The notes beneath the pieces were generated by a model, which searched no databases, was not told where the DNA came from, and was given only the letters and a program-made list of their open reading frames with translations. A stretch of DNA of 64,000 nt from Sulfitobacter sp. S190 (GTDB lineage: Bacteria > Pseudomonadota > Alphaproteobacteria > Rhodobacterales > Rhodobacteraceae). Where the stretch lies: positions 1-64,000 of the forward strand of contig NZ_CP081125.1 in NCBI RefSeq assembly GCF_025141935.1, written 5' to 3'. Numbering within the stretch: the stretch's first letter is position 1; the number at the start of each line of letters is the position of its first letter. The translations under genes and the position numbers were made by a program. Shown piece by piece: positions 1-8,168 of this stretch.

Positions 1-892
1 TAGTCTACAACGTCCTGTGCCGCGAAGGCCCCTTTAGGAAAGTCACAACCGATGTTTGCCGATGTGTTGCGTGCGATCGGTCATCCTGAAAACGGTTTGA
101 TCGAACAGTCCGGTAGCGGGTTGTTACTATTGGGCCCGACAGGCGAAAAGCTGGTCGAGCACTACAGCTTCTACGCGGTTTTTCAAACTCCTGAGGAATT
201 CCGTTTGGTTGCCGACGGGCGGGATCTCGGAACTCTGCCGATCGACAATGTCCTTGCCCCGGGGATGCTACTTATCTTCTCTGGGCGGCGTTGGGTTGTT
301 CAAGAAATCCATGACCGCGAAAAGGTGATTGTAGTCAAACCAGCGAAAGCCGGTGTGCCACCTGTCTTTGGCGGTGATCCGGGTGACATTCATGACAAAG
401 TAATTGATCGAATGCTCGCGATACTCGAGGGGAGCGCTCTTCCGGCTTATATGGATGCGGCGTCTCTGAATATGTTGGAGGAAGCGCGTGCACATTATGA
501 CCAACTCGGATTTCGGACCGAGAACAATCCACGTTCTCGGCGAGCATACATCGATAGTCGCAACGCGGGTTGGGACAGTGAAGACGTCAACTCTCATGCT
601 CGCGCTCAGGAGCGTAGGGTTCTCGGTTGAGCAGCATGACGGGTTTCTGATGGTGGAGGCCGGTGACGAAACATCCGATCTTCGAGCGATGCTAGCAGAA
701 ATGGCATCTGGCGAACCTCTTGACCTGTTCGGCGATGCCGGAAACCTAGCGACGGAAAAGTTTCACCCCTACCTTTCGGAGTCACTTCTACAGTTAGATG
801 CCGTCTCTTCAAGGCTAGCACCTGATCATCTGCCTACCATGGTTGATCGGATTTTGAGCAATAAGGGGCGGGAAGCGGAGTTCACTGGGTAA
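1..892 (+). pseudogene. Lhr-like DEAD/DEAH helicase, C-terminal remnant with frameshifts
   Basis: The C-terminal part of a large helicase is readable only by changing frame twice. Frame 3 from base 3 gives VYNVLCREGPFRKVTTDV. Frame 1 continues from about 52 (FADVLRAIGHPENG, then LLIFSGRRWVVQEI), and frame 2 from about 500-550 (GTVKTSTLMLALRSVGF) runs to a TAA at 890-892. The FSGRRW segment and the later GT..TSTLMLAL segment resemble the post-helicase domains of Lhr/BrxHII-type helicases, which act in DNA repair or BREX-like defence. A TAG lies at bases 1-3 in frame 1. The 5' part is outside the window. Either the gene is decayed or the assembly has indel errors. The family call is from memory of the motif pattern and is moderate. 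Confidence 0.55.
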
Positions 893-1178
893 GCAGTCCC
901 ACAATGGCCAGAACACCAAAGCAGACCTTCAGTCGACGCGAGGATACAAACGCGACTTTAAGGGCGTCATCGCACAAAGCTGTGGATGACCTACACCGGG
1001 TTTGGGGTGTGGTAGACTGCGTGTACTCAATATATAGTAAAGAAGATAGGCTGCTCCCGCTAACTAGGGCCGACGATGGCGCAAATCGTCATTTAACAGA
1101 GCTCACGTCGCTCAAAACTTGCGTAACCGGCTTCGCTGGGAATACCGCTGCCGTAGCAGCGAGATAGGAAGAATTAAA

Positions 1179-1661
1179 ATGGCTGAAGCATCGGAAAATA
1201 GCGAAAGTATGCGCATCGCGCATTTGACGCTGTTGCAGGGCGTCGTTACCCGAATGGGAGCAAATTCCTTCACGCTGAAGGCGCTCGCTGCGACTTTTGG
1301 GAGCGCTGGCATAGCGATCATGGCAACAATGCAAGACCCATCGCCTTACTATCCCGTCGCAGCAGTCATACCGATTGTCATCTTCTGGCTCATGGATGCG
1401 CAATACTTGCGGCTCGAGCGCGGCTACCGCCATATGTTTGACCAAGTCCGGCGCGGTGAGGAGATCGAGCCTTATAGCCTTGATGCCGAACCATTCATGG
1501 GAGAGATCGCGCCAGTGTTACGAATGGCAGTCACTTGGTCTGTTGCCTGGTTTTACCTTGCAATTTTTCTTTCGTTTGCTGCGGTAGCTTTACTAATTTT
1601 ATGCGGAGATTTGAATGGTTGGTGTCTGGGGAACAATTCCGAAACCGGTTGCGAAGCGTAG
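1179..1661 (+). CDS. Small integral membrane protein of a TIR gene cluster
   Basis: A 160-residue protein. The start is taken at ATG 1179, behind AGGAAGA; an internal ATG at 1209 (MRIAHL) is an alternative and matches where I remember related proteins starting. Hydrophobic segments lie at about residues 33-52 and 57-76, and a third near the C-terminus at about 122-148. The short charged stretch between the second and third contains YLRLERGYRHMFDQVR. Proteins of this look (MRIxHL, RMxxNSF, xxERxxRxxYDxVR) occur next to ThsB-like TIR genes, as here. The next gene overlaps it by 47 bases in another frame. A membrane effector role is inference only. Confidence 0.7.
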   Translation: MAEASENSESMRIAHLTLLQGVVTRMGANSFTLKALAATFGSAGIAIMATMQDPSPYYPVAAVIPIVIFWLMDAQYLRLERGYRHMFDQVRRGEEIEPYSLDAEPFMGEIAPVLRMAVTWSVAWFYLAIFLSFAAVALLILCGDLNGWCLGNNSETGCEA

Positions 1662-2253
1662 AGTTTTTTTCTCGTTTCACTACCAGAACGACGTTTGGAA
1701 AGTGAATCAAGTTCGTCAATCGTGGCGGCGCGACAAAGAGCAGTCGCGAGAGGCAGAGGGCTTCTATGATGCGAGCATCTGGGAGCGCTCAAAACTGACG
1801 GGCCCAGACGCCTTGAAGCGCCTCATTAGAGACGGGATGCAAAACACCTCTGTTACATGCGTTTTGGTCGGAGAGGAAACATACGCACGACGGTGGGTAC
1901 GCTACGAGTTGGCAAGGTCGGTGGTTAAGGGTAACGGTCTTTTGGGAGTGAGAATCCACTTAATGGGTGATCGCAATGGACTTGCTTCACCACAAGGACC
2001 GAACCCTCTCGACTACATGGGCGTCTACTTTACCAACGGCGCCGTCCGTCTCGCTGAACAAAGGAACGGGAAGTGGGGGAAATACTCCGACTACACCCAA
2101 TCCGTCGAGTTGCCACCGACGTGGCGTAAGCCCCACGACAACAACGTAATCAAACTCTCTAGCTATGCCGGGTTGTATTGCTATCGGTCTCAGAGAGGCA
2201 GTGAGAACTTTGCGTCATGGGTTCGACAAGCGGCCGCCGACGTGGGGAGGTAA
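1615..2253 (+). CDS. ThsB-like TIR domain protein (DUF1863/MTH538 family)
   Basis: A 212-residue protein with an N-terminal TIR-like fold. RRVFFSFHYQND forms the first strand and loop at residues 15-26, WERSKLTGPDALKRLIRDGM lies in the middle, and SVTCVLVGEETYARRWVRYEL carries the conserved strand and the Glu expected in the NAD-processing site (about residues 79-99). This is the family of Thoeris ThsB, which turns NAD into a cyclic ADP-ribose signal during phage infection. The C-terminal half (about 130-212) is not recognised. It overlaps the membrane protein upstream and is followed two bases after its TAA by another TIR gene, so the three are probably one transcript. Confidence 0.85.
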   Translation: MVGVWGTIPKPVAKRRVFFSFHYQNDVWKVNQVRQSWRRDKEQSREAEGFYDASIWERSKLTGPDALKRLIRDGMQNTSVTCVLVGEETYARRWVRYELARSVVKGNGLLGVRIHLMGDRNGLASPQGPNPLDYMGVYFTNGAVRLAEQRNGKWGKYSDYTQSVELPPTWRKPHDNNVIKLSSYAGLYCYRSQRGSENFASWVRQAAADVGR

Positions 2254-2255
2254 TT

Positions 2256-2768
2256 ATGATCGAGCAATCATCAATAAGAGCTTATGCAGGACGATCTGAA
2301 GTACGAAAATCAGAACGGATTGTCGAGGAGGCCCGGCAAGCTGGCAAGCAGACAGCGTTCCTATCCCACAGCCATAAAGATGCCGACCTTGCCAAAGGAC
2401 TTCAGGGCTACCTTCAGGCACAGGGTTGGAAAGTCTACATTGATTGGGAAGATACCTCGATGCCAGCCAAACCGAGCCGCGAAACTGCAGACAAGATTAA
2501 ACAACGAATAAAGAGGCTTGACTGGTTCCTATACCTAGCAACGGCAAACTCTGCATCTAGCCGGTGGTGCCCTTGGGAAATCGGTTACGCAGATGGTGTC
2601 AAAGGGATCAACCGGATTGTCGTCATACCGACGCGTGACAGCGCTGGCCGAAGTTATGGAAACGAGTATCTCGATCTGTACAAGCGTGTTTCCACGGCCG
2701 ATGTCGGGGGTTTAGGCATTTTTGGCCCGAACAATCGCGGTACGCTCTTCGAGAATGTAGCTCCCTAA
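2256..2768 (+). CDS. TIR domain protein
   Basis: A 170-residue protein starting at ATG 2256 behind GGGGAGG, which overlaps the previous gene's end. The TIR domain covers most of the chain: TAFLSHSHKDADLAKGLQGYL, then GWKVYIDWEDTSMP (the BB-loop region), then LDWFLYLATANSASSRWCPWEIGYADG. The last segment carries the Trp-x-x-Trp-Glu pattern where the catalytic glutamate of TIR NADases lies. There is no extra sensor or effector domain, so partners should be the two genes upstream. Known bacterial TIRs either hydrolyse NAD or make a cyclic ADP-ribose signal; which applies here cannot be read from sequence. Confidence 0.85.
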   Translation: MIEQSSIRAYAGRSEVRKSERIVEEARQAGKQTAFLSHSHKDADLAKGLQGYLQAQGWKVYIDWEDTSMPAKPSRETADKIKQRIKRLDWFLYLATANSASSRWCPWEIGYADGVKGINRIVVIPTRDSAGRSYGNEYLDLYKRVSTADVGGLGIFGPNNRGTLFENVAP

Positions 2769-3024
2769 CTTAGGGCCAACGTTTCTAGTCCTGACACAGA
2801 AAACAATTCTCAGATGCGAACATCCGATGCATGCAGGATGCGCTTTCCTTTGCCCAGCAGGTTTGACTGTTCGCTCCGAATAAGGTGCCGATTGTGGCTT
2901 ACTCCACCCGACCGCATCAGGTACACAACAAGAGTTCTCTATGCTTGAAGCCCTATTGGAGAAAGCCAGGATCAATGGCCCAGCAACACGGGAATCGACA
3001 CACGCCAAAGTAACGAACGGTGGG

Positions 3025-3702
3025 TTATGTGGTCGGTCGGGAGAACAAGTCTGGCTGAACGTCAGGCGGCAACGCGTAGGCCTGTTCGATTTGGCGGATG
3101 AAAACATTCTGTCCACCATAGCTCGGATGGCGAACCTGAACGCTATCAATGCCCAAATTGGCAACGGCCTTGTGTGCGTCCCCGCCAATAGCCAGTACCT
3201 GCTTTGGTTTCAGTACATCAATGACTGCGTGGAGAAAGGTTGCGCAGGTGTCGCGTTCAAGCGCCGTGTGACAGCGATTTGTCATTGGGTCATCTGGCTC
3301 ATGCGGGTGCAAAGGGAAGACGTTCCAAAGAAAAACTGGCTGGGTAAGCCGAGAGAGCATGCGCCAGATCGTGTTGGCGGTGCGCTCCCCCATATTGGGG
3401 CCTTTAGTGGCCTTTTGGACGGGCAGGCCATGGAATAGAGCACTATAGGCGTCGAGATGGGCTTCATCGGTCAATGCCAAACCGGTGCGACGGCCGCCTC
3501 GGTACCCGAGATCACGCGCGATCCAGACAGTGCTGACTTCCAGTTCAACTGCAGCAGCAAGGCTTAGTTCGAGATTGCGGCGCCGGCGAGCCGCCGCGTC
3601 GGGCTCATCGTGAAGTTCACAAAGATCAGAGTAGGGGTTGAAGACATTGTCGAGACGAACATCGGATAAAGCGTTCACAAAGCTACCAGCTGAATAGCTC
3701 AT
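3025..3702 (-). CDS. Uracil-DNA glycosylase superfamily protein
   Basis: A 225-residue protein. The start is ATG at 3702, overlapping the TGA of the upstream MazG-type gene as ATGA, so translation is probably coupled. Family signs in order: NVFNPYSD near residue 18, VSTVWIARDLGYRGGRRTGLALTDE (the UDG-superfamily GYRGGRRTG loop), FLWNVFPLHPHEP (active-site loop), VLAIGGDAHKAV, and VRHPSYGG near the C-terminus (the HPS motif that touches DNA). The family removes uracil or other altered bases. Its pairing with a nucleotide pyrophosphohydrolase suggests a joint role in dealing with abnormal nucleotides, for example in phage defence; that is inference. Confidence 0.8.
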   Translation of the reverse strand: MSYSAGSFVNALSDVRLDNVFNPYSDLCELHDEPDAAARRRRNLELSLAAAVELEVSTVWIARDLGYRGGRRTGLALTDEAHLDAYSALFHGLPVQKATKGPNMGERTANTIWRMLSRLTQPVFLWNVFPLHPHEPDDPMTNRCHTALERDTCATFLHAVIDVLKPKQVLAIGGDAHKAVANLGIDSVQVRHPSYGGQNVFIRQIEQAYALPPDVQPDLFSRPTT

Positions 3703-4856
3703 GGCTCGATGAACCAGATTTTGCGCTCTACCAAATCTATTCCGACTTGCCCGCCACGGTGCAGGCATACCGACCGGAAAACTTCATATCCTTGCAAGAT
3801 AGCCTCTTCCCAAAGCCATAATGGGCAATGTTCTGCCTCATAGCCTTGAACAAATTGCCTTACGGACTTTAGCAGTCCATAGTCGAGTGACGTTAGGCCG
3901 TCAAACAGCGCAAGGCGCTGCGCATGGTTGAAGATCCAGGTGGCAATACCTTCTTCTATCAAGATGGCGCGCGCGCCGTCCTCAACCTCATCCACTATCG
4001 GATCACTCTTGCGCTTCGCTCTTAGCAGTCCGCGCAGGGTCGGCGACCAGCCCAAGTGTGCTGCATGCGCCAAGTGAAAGACATCGTGAAAACGATAATG
4101 GTCATCTTCGGCACGGTTGTCCGTCAGCGGATCACCGATCGGCACATCGTTCCGCGTCATTCGTGAGACGGTTTTCCCATGATGTTCAAACTCCTCGAAA
4201 GTGACGATCAGATTACGAGGCAGCTGTTCTGTCTCGGGAAAGGCTTCATCGAATAGGGCGGGATAGACTCGTTCGCGGGGCCAGCGATCAGCGATCTTGA
4301 GCATATTAGCTCGCGCGGCGCTTTCCAAAGATAGTCCCGCTTCATGGGCCGCGTCTCGAAGCGACCGCAACACGGCGATCAGACGGCCCTTTAATGCAGA
4401 TCGGTTTTGATCGAAACGTCCTGCACGGTAATCGGTCATTAACAGCCCAACTTCGGAAGCCAGCCGCAGTGATGATTGCTCAAAAGCGGAGGAAGGACCT
4501 CCCGAAGGAGCATCCGGTGCAAGCTCAGCGGTCGCAAATGTGAGTTCTTCGGACCTGGCGGAATTCCAGTCCACCAAATTGCAATCGAGATTGATGGCTA
4601 AATCGGACAACGTGAGACTAGCGCGATCAGCAAGAGCGTTTAGATACCAAAGAGCGTCGCCCAGTTCTTCGAGGACGCTTTCCTCATAGCCGATATACGC
4701 CACGGGATCGCGTTGCTTTTTCTTTACCTCGCTCAGCAGGCTACCGGTCTCGCCGAAGAGACCGAGAAGAGGAAAGCTGAGGCTTGGTTCGGTGTCGCGT
4801 TTCAAATCGGTACGTCGAGCCGCCCGGCCGTATTCTGCGAATGTAAGGGCGTTCAT
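3699..4856 (-). CDS. MazG-type nucleotide pyrophosphohydrolase with C-terminal domain
   Basis: A 385-residue protein. The N-terminal MazG-like helical domain is clear: FPLLGLFGETGSLLSEVKKK followed by ESVLEELGDALWYLNALA, giving the ExxE and EExxD metal-binding acidic residues (about 30-80). A second, weaker copy (LRLASEVGLLMTDYRAG, residues about 128-190) has lost most acidic residues. The C-terminal third (YRFHDVFHLAHAAHLGWSPTLRGLL, then DEVEDGARAILIEEG) matches a domain I associate with MazG proteins in defence-like loci. MazG enzymes cut NTPs to NMP and pyrophosphate. Its start overlaps the preceding small ORF (ATGA) and its stop overlaps the UDG-like gene, so the three form one operon. 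Confidence 0.8.
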   Translation of the reverse strand: MNALTFAEYGRAARRTDLKRDTEPSLSFPLLGLFGETGSLLSEVKKKQRDPVAYIGYEESVLEELGDALWYLNALADRASLTLSDLAINLDCNLVDWNSARSEELTFATAELAPDAPSGGPSSAFEQSSLRLASEVGLLMTDYRAGRFDQNRSALKGRLIAVLRSLRDAAHEAGLSLESAARANMLKIADRWPRERVYPALFDEAFPETEQLPRNLIVTFEEFEHHGKTVSRMTRNDVPIGDPLTDNRAEDDHYRFHDVFHLAHAAHLGWSPTLRGLLRAKRKSDPIVDEVEDGARAILIEEGIATWIFNHAQRLALFDGLTSLDYGLLKSVRQFVQGYEAEHCPLWLWEEAILQGYEVFRSVCLHRGGQVGIDLVERKIWFIEP

Positions 4857-5053
4857 GGTTGCTGTTTCTTTCGATCGGCCACCACTTCGCTGGGCGCCGA
4901 CGTCCCGGCTACCTTCACTGCAGTGAGCACCAAAAGGCCCATCGATGCTCCGGTGTCGGCAGAGTTCGACGCCAATCCCCGCTTTGTGTCAGCAAGGATC
5001 TGTTGTGGTAGTGCGACTTCATTCGCAACAACGATATCGTAGCTTGGTTTCAT
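4853..5053 (-). CDS. Small hypothetical protein, first gene of the MazG/UDG operon
   Basis: A 66-residue ORF starting MKPSYDIVVANEVALPQQ and ending in a Lys/Gln-rich tail. Its stop overlaps the ATG of the MazG-type gene in an ATGA arrangement, the same spacing that links the next two genes; that is the main reason to regard it as real. No motif, signal peptide or membrane segment is visible. It could be a small regulator or partner of the enzyme, or simply a translated leader that couples translation. Function unknown. Confidence 0.45.
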   Translation of the reverse strand: MKPSYDIVVANEVALPQQILADTKRGLASNSADTGASMGLLVLTAVKVAGTSAPSEVVADRKKQQP

Positions 5054-5377
5054 GCAACTAAATAAGCATGGTTTGGTGACTGGCGTAAGCCTTGTATGTG
5101 CTGACCCTGTAAAGGGTTTGTCGTGTTTGAGCGTCGGGGCTTAGTCTGGATGCGCCTCCCGTCAATCAAGCCGATTGTTACCGATGTCGCCTCAAACCAG
5201 AATATCGACTGGCGGCTCTGCGTGAAAGCTGTGCGGCATTAGGCTATTTGAGCCTCGCGATAAGATTGGCCAAAATTGGCAACGAGCCCGTATGAAACAA
5301 AAACAGAACACATGATCTTGATGTAACAAGCGGGCATACCCATACTACTAGTGGATAGTGAGTCGCCAGAGGATGCC
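5054..5377. promoter_or_regulatory. Divergent intergenic region between two operons
   Basis: About 320 bases separate the leftward small-ORF/MazG/UDG operon from the rightward TIR-like/Nmad2 operon. No ORF with support is present. It must hold both promoters, but I could not fix convincing -35/-10 pairs or an operator by eye. Confidence 0.4.
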
Positions 5378-5866
5378 ATGTCTAAGCAGAAAAACGTTTT
5401 CATTAGCCATCATCATGGCGACGACAGTCATGTCGACAGTTTCCAAAGTATGCTTGGTCGGGGCGAATATCATGTCCGGAATTCGTCTGTGCGTATGAAA
5501 CCAGCCAACGAACGCCGCGTGAAGGAAGGTCGTGTCAGCGACAACACGATCAAGCGATTGCTGCGGATGAAGATGCGGTGGGCATCGACGGTGGTCGTCT
5601 TGATCGGTCCCAAAACGCATTCCCGCCCGTGGGTGAATTGGGAGATTGAACAAGCGCATAAGCTCGGCAAGCGGATCGTTGGTGTGTTCCTGCGTGGTGG
5701 GACTCAGGCTGATGTCCCGAAGGCGCTCGATGATTATGGCCAAGCGGTCGTCAACTGGAGTACCAAAGGCGTTGTTGATGCCATTGAGGGCAGGAATAAC
5801 CGGTTCGAGAGCCCTTCGGGTGAACTTCGAGAACCTGTCCATGCGATGGCGACGTCGCGCTGCTAA
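5378..5866 (+). CDS. ThsB-like TIR domain protein (DUF1863 family)
   Basis: A 162-residue protein starting at ATG 5378 behind an AGAGGA box; a longer reading from 5351 adds nine residues without a better ribosome site. The N-terminus KNVFISHHHGDDSHVDSFQSML is the first strand and loop of the TIR-like fold. RMKMRWASTVVVLIGPKTHSRPWVNWEIEQAHKLGKRIVGVFL gives the conserved VVVLIG strand and the W-x-x-WE helix with the putative catalytic Glu. The family includes Thoeris ThsB, the NAD-dependent signal maker. The stop codon TAA overlaps the ATG of the next gene (TAATG), so the Nmad2-like protein is its likely partner. Confidence 0.85.
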   Translation: MSKQKNVFISHHHGDDSHVDSFQSMLGRGEYHVRNSSVRMKPANERRVKEGRVSDNTIKRLLRMKMRWASTVVVLIGPKTHSRPWVNWEIEQAHKLGKRIVGVFLRGGTQADVPKALDDYGQAVVNWSTKGVVDAIEGRNNRFESPSGELREPVHAMATSRC

Positions 5867-6555
5867 TGGCAAAGGTCCGCGAAGAATCCGTTTTTGTTTA
5901 TGTCGTTGCGCGTGACTTCGGTTTCGCGCCAAACCCATTTTTTGGATACTGCACGTTGGCATGCTGTAAACCCAAAATCCGGTCGAAGGCTGTCAATGGG
6001 GATTGGGTTTTCGGTATTGCCGGGAGCAAACTCGAAAAGCCAGGGCACTGTGTTTTTGGGATGCGGGTCACGGACGGGCTCAGTTTTGACGAATATTGGA
6101 CGGATGAGCGATTTACGGCAAAGAAGCCGGTTCGGAATGGCAGCCGCGCGATGATGCTTGGCGATAACATCTACCATCGGGATTCAGAAGCGGACGCGTG
6201 GCAGCAAGAGGACTCCCACCACAGCCGCCCGGATGGGCTGCCTGACCAATCAAATGTGGAGCGGGATACGGGGACCAATCGAGTTCTCGTATCGGAAGAC
6301 TTTACTTATTTCGGGCGCTCTGCGCCAGAAGTGCCGCAGTCTGTGTTTGATGCAATGGGTTACGAGAACCGCATCGGTCATAGGAATTTCAAACGGACCG
6401 AGGCTCAGCCTCTGCTTGACTGGTTCAGTGTTGAATCACAGAAGTCCGACGGTCCGATTGTCGATGATCCGTTTCAGTTTCGCCAAAGCGCAGCTCGCTT
6501 TTCCAGTGGAACAAACAAGATCATTGACGAAGTGCTCGAACCGATGATGATATAG
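5866..6555 (+). CDS. Nmad2-like (nucleotide modification associated domain 2) protein
   Basis: A 229-residue protein translated from an ATG overlapping the preceding TAA. The opening VFVYVVARDFGFAPNPFFGYCTLACCKPKIR, followed by GDWVFGIAGS and the later DGLSFDEYW and RNGSRAMMLGDNIYH, matches what I remember of Nmad2, a family predicted from gene neighbourhoods to bind or process modified nucleotides. The C-terminal part (SEDFTYFGRSAPEVPQSV) continues the same domain. No enzyme activity is established to my knowledge. Coupling to a TIR-like gene suggests it recognises altered DNA or nucleotides, or is acted on through the TIR signal; inference. Confidence 0.7.
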   Translation: MAKVREESVFVYVVARDFGFAPNPFFGYCTLACCKPKIRSKAVNGDWVFGIAGSKLEKPGHCVFGMRVTDGLSFDEYWTDERFTAKKPVRNGSRAMMLGDNIYHRDSEADAWQQEDSHHSRPDGLPDQSNVERDTGTNRVLVSEDFTYFGRSAPEVPQSVFDAMGYENRIGHRNFKRTEAQPLLDWFSVESQKSDGPIVDDPFQFRQSAARFSSGTNKIIDEVLEPMMI

Positions 6556-6585
6556 CGGTTTGGTGGGCCGCTTGCCGCGCCTGCT

Positions 6586-6603
6586 TCGTGATTTTCATCA
6601 CGA
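6586..6603. terminator. Hairpin between convergent operons
   Basis: TCGTGAT-TTTC-ATCACGA gives a perfect 7-bp stem in the 105-base gap between the rightward Nmad2-like gene and the leftward DUF4062-like gene. There is no clean U-run on either side, so it is at best a weak bidirectional terminator. Confidence 0.35.
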
Positions 6604-6660
6604 TCGTTGGGTTCGTCGGAATTGGCCGCGTCCGCTTCACTCCGATGGGCTGAATACGAA

Positions 6661-8115
6661 TTACGCAGAATCTTCTCGTTTCAGTTTCAGCACGATTCTG
6701 TCGATCTGATCGTGCAACTGATTTTCTGATGCAATCTGATAAGCTTTGGTTGCTGAGAGTCTTGCCTGTGCCAAGTCGAAACAAGCCAACGATGCGACCA
6801 CATGTTTGCGAAGCGCCCTCACCCTGAAACCTGGGCTGGAGTTTTCAGGCGTCATCATTGTCAAACCTTCAGCGATCCGTTGTCTCGCCAATCTTGGTTT
6901 CAACAAGAACAGCTCTGCAAATCCAAGTTCGGTGAGCAAAAAGCCAATTTGCCCGGAGCTTTCGCTGTTCTTTACCGCCAGGTCATATGCTTCGCCAAAA
7001 TCTCTCGCCGAGGCTCGAAACCTACGCCGGCGATGATTGATACTTCCTCGAATTGGCAACAGCGATCCACGATCTTCTTGAGGTCGGGTCTCAAGACCTT
7101 CCTCAGTGTAAGCTGCTGACCGCGCCAACATCGCGGGTCCGATACGTCGTGGGCATCTTTTTGAAAGACTGTAGTAAACGCTGGCTAGACCATCATAGAG
7201 ATCACCTTGACCGGGAGAGGCGGGGTCGTAGAGGGGTGTTTCCAATGTCCCCTTTATTCGTGCAAGAGACCCGAGAGCAGATACATTGCCGAGCCAGATA
7301 TGCCCGTGCAGACCGCGCCAAGCGGCCGCCTTGGACCAGCTTCGCAACGCCCGATCCCAGAGAGCAAGAGGTCGGGGATCGCGTGTATCTGAGTAATGTG
7401 CCGCCATCAGTGTTCTTATGGCAATCCAAGTGCGGCTCAGAATACGGTTTGTTTCGCTGTGTTCCGCCGCCAGATCTAAATAGTGCGCCGCAACGTCCAA
7501 ATCAGTCTGTGCATTGGTTGGACCGCAGATGGTTCCGTGAAGAAACTGCGGTTCATGAAACAGGCTCGCATTCGACCAGTCCTGATGGCGTCCTTGGATC
7601 AGGGTGCCAGTCAAGCGTTCTGGATTCTTTGTTTCAGGTAGTCTTGCGCCCCCATCCAGATAGGTCGAAATGGTCTTTTCGGCCTCTTTCAGCGAGTCTA
7701 CTTTGACGGCCGAGACTTGAGGAGCCAACGAGCGCACGAGCGCATGAAGGTTAGACTGCTCTGCAGTGCTGCCCACATAGATGTATTTTATCGGTTTCCG
7801 CAGCAATGTGGCTTGAAACAGTTCAAGCTCTAAGAACGAGGACTCTGACGGCGTGCCTCTGAAATGAAGGTATGAACCGTATTCACCAGTGTCCAAAAGA
7901 AGGAATTCATGCGACGCTTCGATAGCATCAAGACAGGCATCGATGATTTCAAGCTGATCTGCGCCACTAGCAGGATCAAGGTCAGGTCTGATCCCTTCAG
8001 CAACCCATACCTGTCCACGTTGGTCTGTCTCGTAGCGCTCCCAAATCGTCATTCGAAGTGCACGCAGTTCGGGTGTGTTCCAACTAGACGCAAAGAAGGT
8101 TCTATGAGTGCTCAT
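6661..8115 (-). CDS. DUF4062-like N-terminal domain plus helical-repeat protein
   Basis: A 484-residue protein; start chosen at ATG 8115 (MSTHRTFFASSWNTPELRALR). Residues 1 to about 115 look like an alpha/beta effector-associated domain of DUF4062 type: FASSWNTPELRALR, a middle IDACLDAIEASHEFLLLDTGEYGSY, then SFLELELFQATLLRKPIKYIYVG. The rest (about 190-484) is helix-rich with repeated Ala/Leu pairs (AARTL-type helices, LTELGFAELFLLKPRLARQRIAEGL), consistent with TPR-like repeats. It is the last gene of the TIR/SLOG operon. A role as effector or adaptor is inferred from position only. Confidence 0.65.
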   Translation of the reverse strand: MSTHRTFFASSWNTPELRALRMTIWERYETDQRGQVWVAEGIRPDLDPASGADQLEIIDACLDAIEASHEFLLLDTGEYGSYLHFRGTPSESSFLELELFQATLLRKPIKYIYVGSTAEQSNLHALVRSLAPQVSAVKVDSLKEAEKTISTYLDGGARLPETKNPERLTGTLIQGRHQDWSNASLFHEPQFLHGTICGPTNAQTDLDVAAHYLDLAAEHSETNRILSRTWIAIRTLMAAHYSDTRDPRPLALWDRALRSWSKAAAWRGLHGHIWLGNVSALGSLARIKGTLETPLYDPASPGQGDLYDGLASVYYSLSKRCPRRIGPAMLARSAAYTEEGLETRPQEDRGSLLPIRGSINHRRRRFRASARDFGEAYDLAVKNSESSGQIGFLLTELGFAELFLLKPRLARQRIAEGLTMMTPENSSPGFRVRALRKHVVASLACFDLAQARLSATKAYQIASENQLHDQIDRIVLKLKREDSA

Positions 8116-8168
8116 GCCGACAAATCGTATGCAATTTCGCACAAACCGAATGCCAATCGCTCGACCAT

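Noticed and set aside
904..1167. 87-residue ORF between the helicase remnant and the membrane protein gene
   Set aside because: No ribosome site of note, no motif, and composition unlike its neighbours. Probably the intergenic promoter region.
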